Shown here piece after piece: positions 62,177-64,000 of a stretch of 64,000 bases of DNA. The stretch covers positions 78,087 through 142,086 of the forward strand of contig NZ_WOFH01000018.1 in assembly GCF_009733595.1 (NCBI RefSeq), written 5' to 3'. Made by a program: the position numbers and the translations under genes. Each line of letters starts with the position of its first letter. Position 1 is the first letter of the stretch. This DNA comes from Actinomadura litoris. GTDB taxonomy: Bacteria; Actinomycetota; Actinomycetes; Streptosporangiales; Streptosporangiaceae. Under the pieces are notes generated by a model. That model saw only the letters and a program-made list of their open reading frames with translations, was not told where the DNA came from and made no database searches.

Positions 62177-62767
62177 GTGCGCGAAGTGTTCAGCTCCTCG
62201 ACCCTCAAGATCGAACAGCCTCGCAGGGGACCGATCGCCAAGTCGCGGTACAAGGTGCTCGACGGTGACGGCACCCTCCTCGCCATCGCGGGTGAGACCA
62301 GCGAGAAGGGGCGCGGTGAGGCCTTCCGGCAGGTCTTCCCCGGAAAGTCGGACCTGGACGCGCGCGCCGTCCTGCTGACGACACCCGATGGTGAGCCGCT
62401 GCTGGTGATCGACAAGCGGCGGGGGCGGGAGATCACCGAGGTGCGTGAGCCCGAGGGCGACATCATCGGCACCTTCGTCACCGAGCGGGTCGGCCGCCGC
62501 TATGTGATCCGCGACGGAGCCGACGCGGTGATCGGCGCGGTCGCGGTCGATCTGCCGCGCAACAACTTCGAGGTCGCCGACGCCGGGGGCGGCAAGGTCG
62601 CCCATGTGCGCAAGAAGTGGGCGGGACTCGCCACGCACCTGCTGACGACCGCGGACAAGTACAGCGCGGAGATCTACGACCCCGTCCCCGAGCCACTGCG
62701 GACGATCGCGGCGGTAACGGCGATCGTCATGGACCTGAACCTCCACGAGTCGAAGGAGATCACCTGA
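62177..62767 (+). CDS. Scramblase/LURP-one-like protein
   Basis: About 196 residues from a GTG with AGGAG 5 nt upstream (62167-62171). The beta-rich pattern SSTLKIEQPRRGPIAKSRYKVLDGDGTLLAIA, LLTTPDGEPLLVIDKRRGREITEVREPEGDIIGTF, YVIRDGADAVIGAV and the final hydrophobic helix TIAAVTAIVMDLNL match the tubby-like fold of scramblase-related proteins, which bind lipids. Such actinobacterial proteins probably sit at the membrane. The frame stays open back to 61856, but the Pro/Gly-rich upstream part is unlikely to be translated. Confidence 0.75.
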   Translation: MREVFSSSTLKIEQPRRGPIAKSRYKVLDGDGTLLAIAGETSEKGRGEAFRQVFPGKSDLDARAVLLTTPDGEPLLVIDKRRGREITEVREPEGDIIGTFVTERVGRRYVIRDGADAVIGAVAVDLPRNNFEVADAGGGKVAHVRKKWAGLATHLLTTADKYSAEIYDPVPEPLRTIAAVTAIVMDLNLHESKEIT

Positions 62768-62848
62768 CCGAGGCCCGGCGCGTGCATCGCCGCCCGAGGT
62801 TCGTGCCCAGGGGTTCCCGCTCGGCCCGCCCGGAGGTACGTTCCGATC

Positions 62849-63205
62849 GTGCAGGCCATGCGCGGACGCTCGAACGGCTGGTGGATCTCGCCGGCCATCC
62901 CGACGATCGCGAACTGCGTGCTGGCGTTGCTCTGGTTCTTCTCGGCCCTGGGCGGGTGGGGCGACGCCGCGTTCTGCGGTGACGATGACGCCCACGACCC
63001 CGGCTGCGGTGCCGCCTTCAAGGACGCGGTCGTGTTCTCCGTGCCGGTCGCCGCGGTTGCGGCCGTCCTCGCGGTGACGGCCTGGGCGACGCGGACCGTC
63101 CGCCACCATCCGGGACGGCTCGACGCGCTGCTCACCACCGCGGCGGTCGTGTGGGTGCTGGCCGAGGGAGTCCTCTTCGTCGGTGGGTACCTCGCGCAAC
63201 CGTGA
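62849..63205 (+). CDS. Small membrane protein, unknown
   Basis: A 118-residue protein (start GTG 62849 or ATG 62858) with three hydrophobic helices: IPTIANCVLALLWFFSALGG, VVFSVPVAAVAAVLAVTAWA and LLTTAAVVWVLAEGVLFVGG. A short loop with two cysteines (AFCGDDDAHDPGCG) between helices 1 and 2 could form a disulfide outside. No family is recognised. Confidence 0.7.
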   Translation: MQAMRGRSNGWWISPAIPTIANCVLALLWFFSALGGWGDAAFCGDDDAHDPGCGAAFKDAVVFSVPVAAVAAVLAVTAWATRTVRHHPGRLDALLTTAAVVWVLAEGVLFVGGYLAQP

Positions 63206-63547
63206 GCCGCGCCTGATCCGGATCGCACGGGCACGAGAGCATCCTCGAAGAAACTTCGGATGGTTCGAGACGCGCCGAATGGGGCGTTCCGTCGGGGTGA
63301 TCCGGGACAAAACCCGAGGTCGGACGGCCGAAGAAGCGCCCCCTGACCGGGGTCGACGACCGAACCGGCCGCACTGACACGCGCGTGCCGGTTTGACGCC
63401 GCACCCTCCTGGGCATACTGTTCACTTCGCCCCACGGGGAGCGGGACGCCGAAAGGCGGCCGGCCCGGATGGGGAATCCACCACCGAACCAGCCGACGCG
63501 GCTTCGTCGTGTCTGCTGTACGGCGGTGGGCCGGAACCGGTTCGATT
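63206..63547. other. Non-coding stretch before the rRNA promoters
   Basis: Nothing convincing is seen in these 342 bp apart from short GC-rich dyads such as CCCCTGACCGGGG near 63340. Confidence 0.6.
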
Positions 63548-63575
63548 TTGACAATCGCGCCGAATCTGGTGAAAT
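63548..63575 (+). promoter_or_regulatory. Candidate rRNA operon promoter P1
   Basis: A consensus -35 TTGACA (63548-63553) with a weak TGAAAT -10 (63570-63575) at 16-bp spacing. Confidence 0.5.
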
Positions 63576-63639
63576 GGCTTCACCGCCTGGAAGGGCCGCG
63601 TGAGCGGAACGGAAAGGCGTTATCGGAAAAGCCCGGAAA

Positions 63640-63667
63640 TTGACAAGCCGGGCGGATCCGATAAAGT
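63640..63667 (+). promoter_or_regulatory. rRNA operon promoter P2
   Basis: TTGACA (63640-63645), a 16-bp spacer and TAAAGT (63662-63667) lie about 280 bp before the 16S gene, a strong actinobacterial rrn promoter. Confidence 0.8.
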
Positions 63668-63728
63668 AAAGGAGTCGCCCCGGAGCGGGGCTCGCGGAAG
63701 CGGGTTCGGCGCGGTGGGTGTCCGTTTC

Positions 63729-63757
63729 TTGAGAACTCAACAGCGTGTTAAAAGCCA
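63729..63757 (+). promoter_or_regulatory. Conserved rRNA leader element
   Basis: TTGAGAACTCAA followed by CAGCGTGTTAAAA is the conserved leader motif seen before actinobacterial 16S genes, thought to act in antitermination and processing. TTGAG/CTCAA can form a short stem. Confidence 0.7.
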
Positions 63758-63861
63758 GTGCCTTTATCGGCCCGGCCGTGATGCGGTCGGGTCGCCCCGT
63801 GGCCCTGTTCGTCCTTCTTCGGGAGGGTGGTTGGGGCTGGGGATTTCTTTGAGGCAATATG

Positions 63862-63880
63862 CCAACCCTTTTTGGGTTGG
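63862..63880 (+). other. Leader hairpin before 16S rRNA
   Basis: CCAACCC-TTTTT-GGGTTGG, a perfect 7-bp stem, lies in the leader about 70 nt before 16S. It probably takes part in leader folding or rRNA processing. Confidence 0.7.
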
Positions 63881-63947
63881 TGTTTGCTGGGATTTTCTTC
63901 TGAGGTTTGGCTGCTCGGGGTTCGCCCCCTGGGTGGTCGTGTGGCCT

Positions 63948-64000
63948 TGATGGAGAGTTTGATCCTGGCTCAGGACGAACGCTGGCGGCGTGCTTAACAC
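63948..64000 (+). rRNA. rrs: 16S ribosomal RNA, 5' end only
   Basis: GGAGAGTTTGATCCTGGCTC and the following AGGACGAACGCTGGCGGCG are the universal 16S 5' sequence. The gene runs off the window after ~53 nt. The exact 5' end is placed by similarity to other actinobacteria. Confidence 0.97.

Overview
The window is about 64 kb of very GC-rich actinobacterial chromosome. The GC-rich third positions, many GTG/TTG starts, leaderless promoters, CarD, a SenX3/RegX3 phosphate sensor, DUF2637 and DUF3263 proteins, and ECF41/ECF42 sigma factors point to a filamentous actinomycete. Actinomadura or another member of the Thermomonosporaceae/Streptosporangiales is my best guess from overall gene character; no search was run. 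The window opens inside a BTAD-domain regulator and ends 53 bases into a 16S rRNA gene, so both edges cut features.

Region 1 (1-21 kb) is the conserved phosphate/CarD block: phoU, the senX3-regX3 pair with 11-bp phased PHO boxes, an LpqE-like lipoprotein, carD, ispF, then cysS and rlmB. The usual ispD between carD and ispF is missing. About 9.7 kb of accessory genes separates ispF from cysS: CGNR regulator, acetyltransferase, MFS transporter, fahA and hmgA for homogentisate breakdown, a DUF2637 membrane protein, and a YCII/ECF42 sigma/hydrolase operon. A 14-copy minisatellite follows rlmB.

Region 2 (21-37.5 kb) holds an EamA transporter behind a large inverted repeat, tRNA-Thr(TGT), a secreted M4 metalloprotease, and two catabolic operons. 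The bkdABC branched-chain keto-acid dehydrogenase genes have a divergent Lrp regulator. The paaZABCDE phenylacetyl-CoA epoxidase operon has a divergent leaderless PaaR with a good operator match. Together with hmgA/fahA, these genes channel aromatic and branched-chain amino acids into central metabolism.

Region 3 (37.5-54 kb) holds stress and envelope functions: a TerD protein fused to a PD-(D/E)XK nuclease-like domain, a DUF485/ActP-type symporter pair, an orphan mycosin-like protease with a long repetitive tail, MarR and PadR regulators, the trehalose genes otsB and otsA (about 5 kb apart), a Ser/Thr kinase divergent from a sigma factor, a sulfotransferase and a CDF cation exporter.

Region 4 (54-64 kb) begins with the most interesting locus: a SAM-I riboswitch in front of a threonine-synthase-like gene and a MoaD/ThiS-like sulfur carrier. 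I read this as the metM-metO homocysteine pathway from O-phosphohomoserine. The first 16 nt of the aptamer, plus 14 nt upstream, are duplicated 77 bp upstream. Then come a nucleotidyltransferase, small membrane proteins, groEL behind two tandem CIRCE elements, about 1.4 kb of repeat-rich non-coding DNA, a scramblase-like protein, and the promoters and leader of an rRNA operon.
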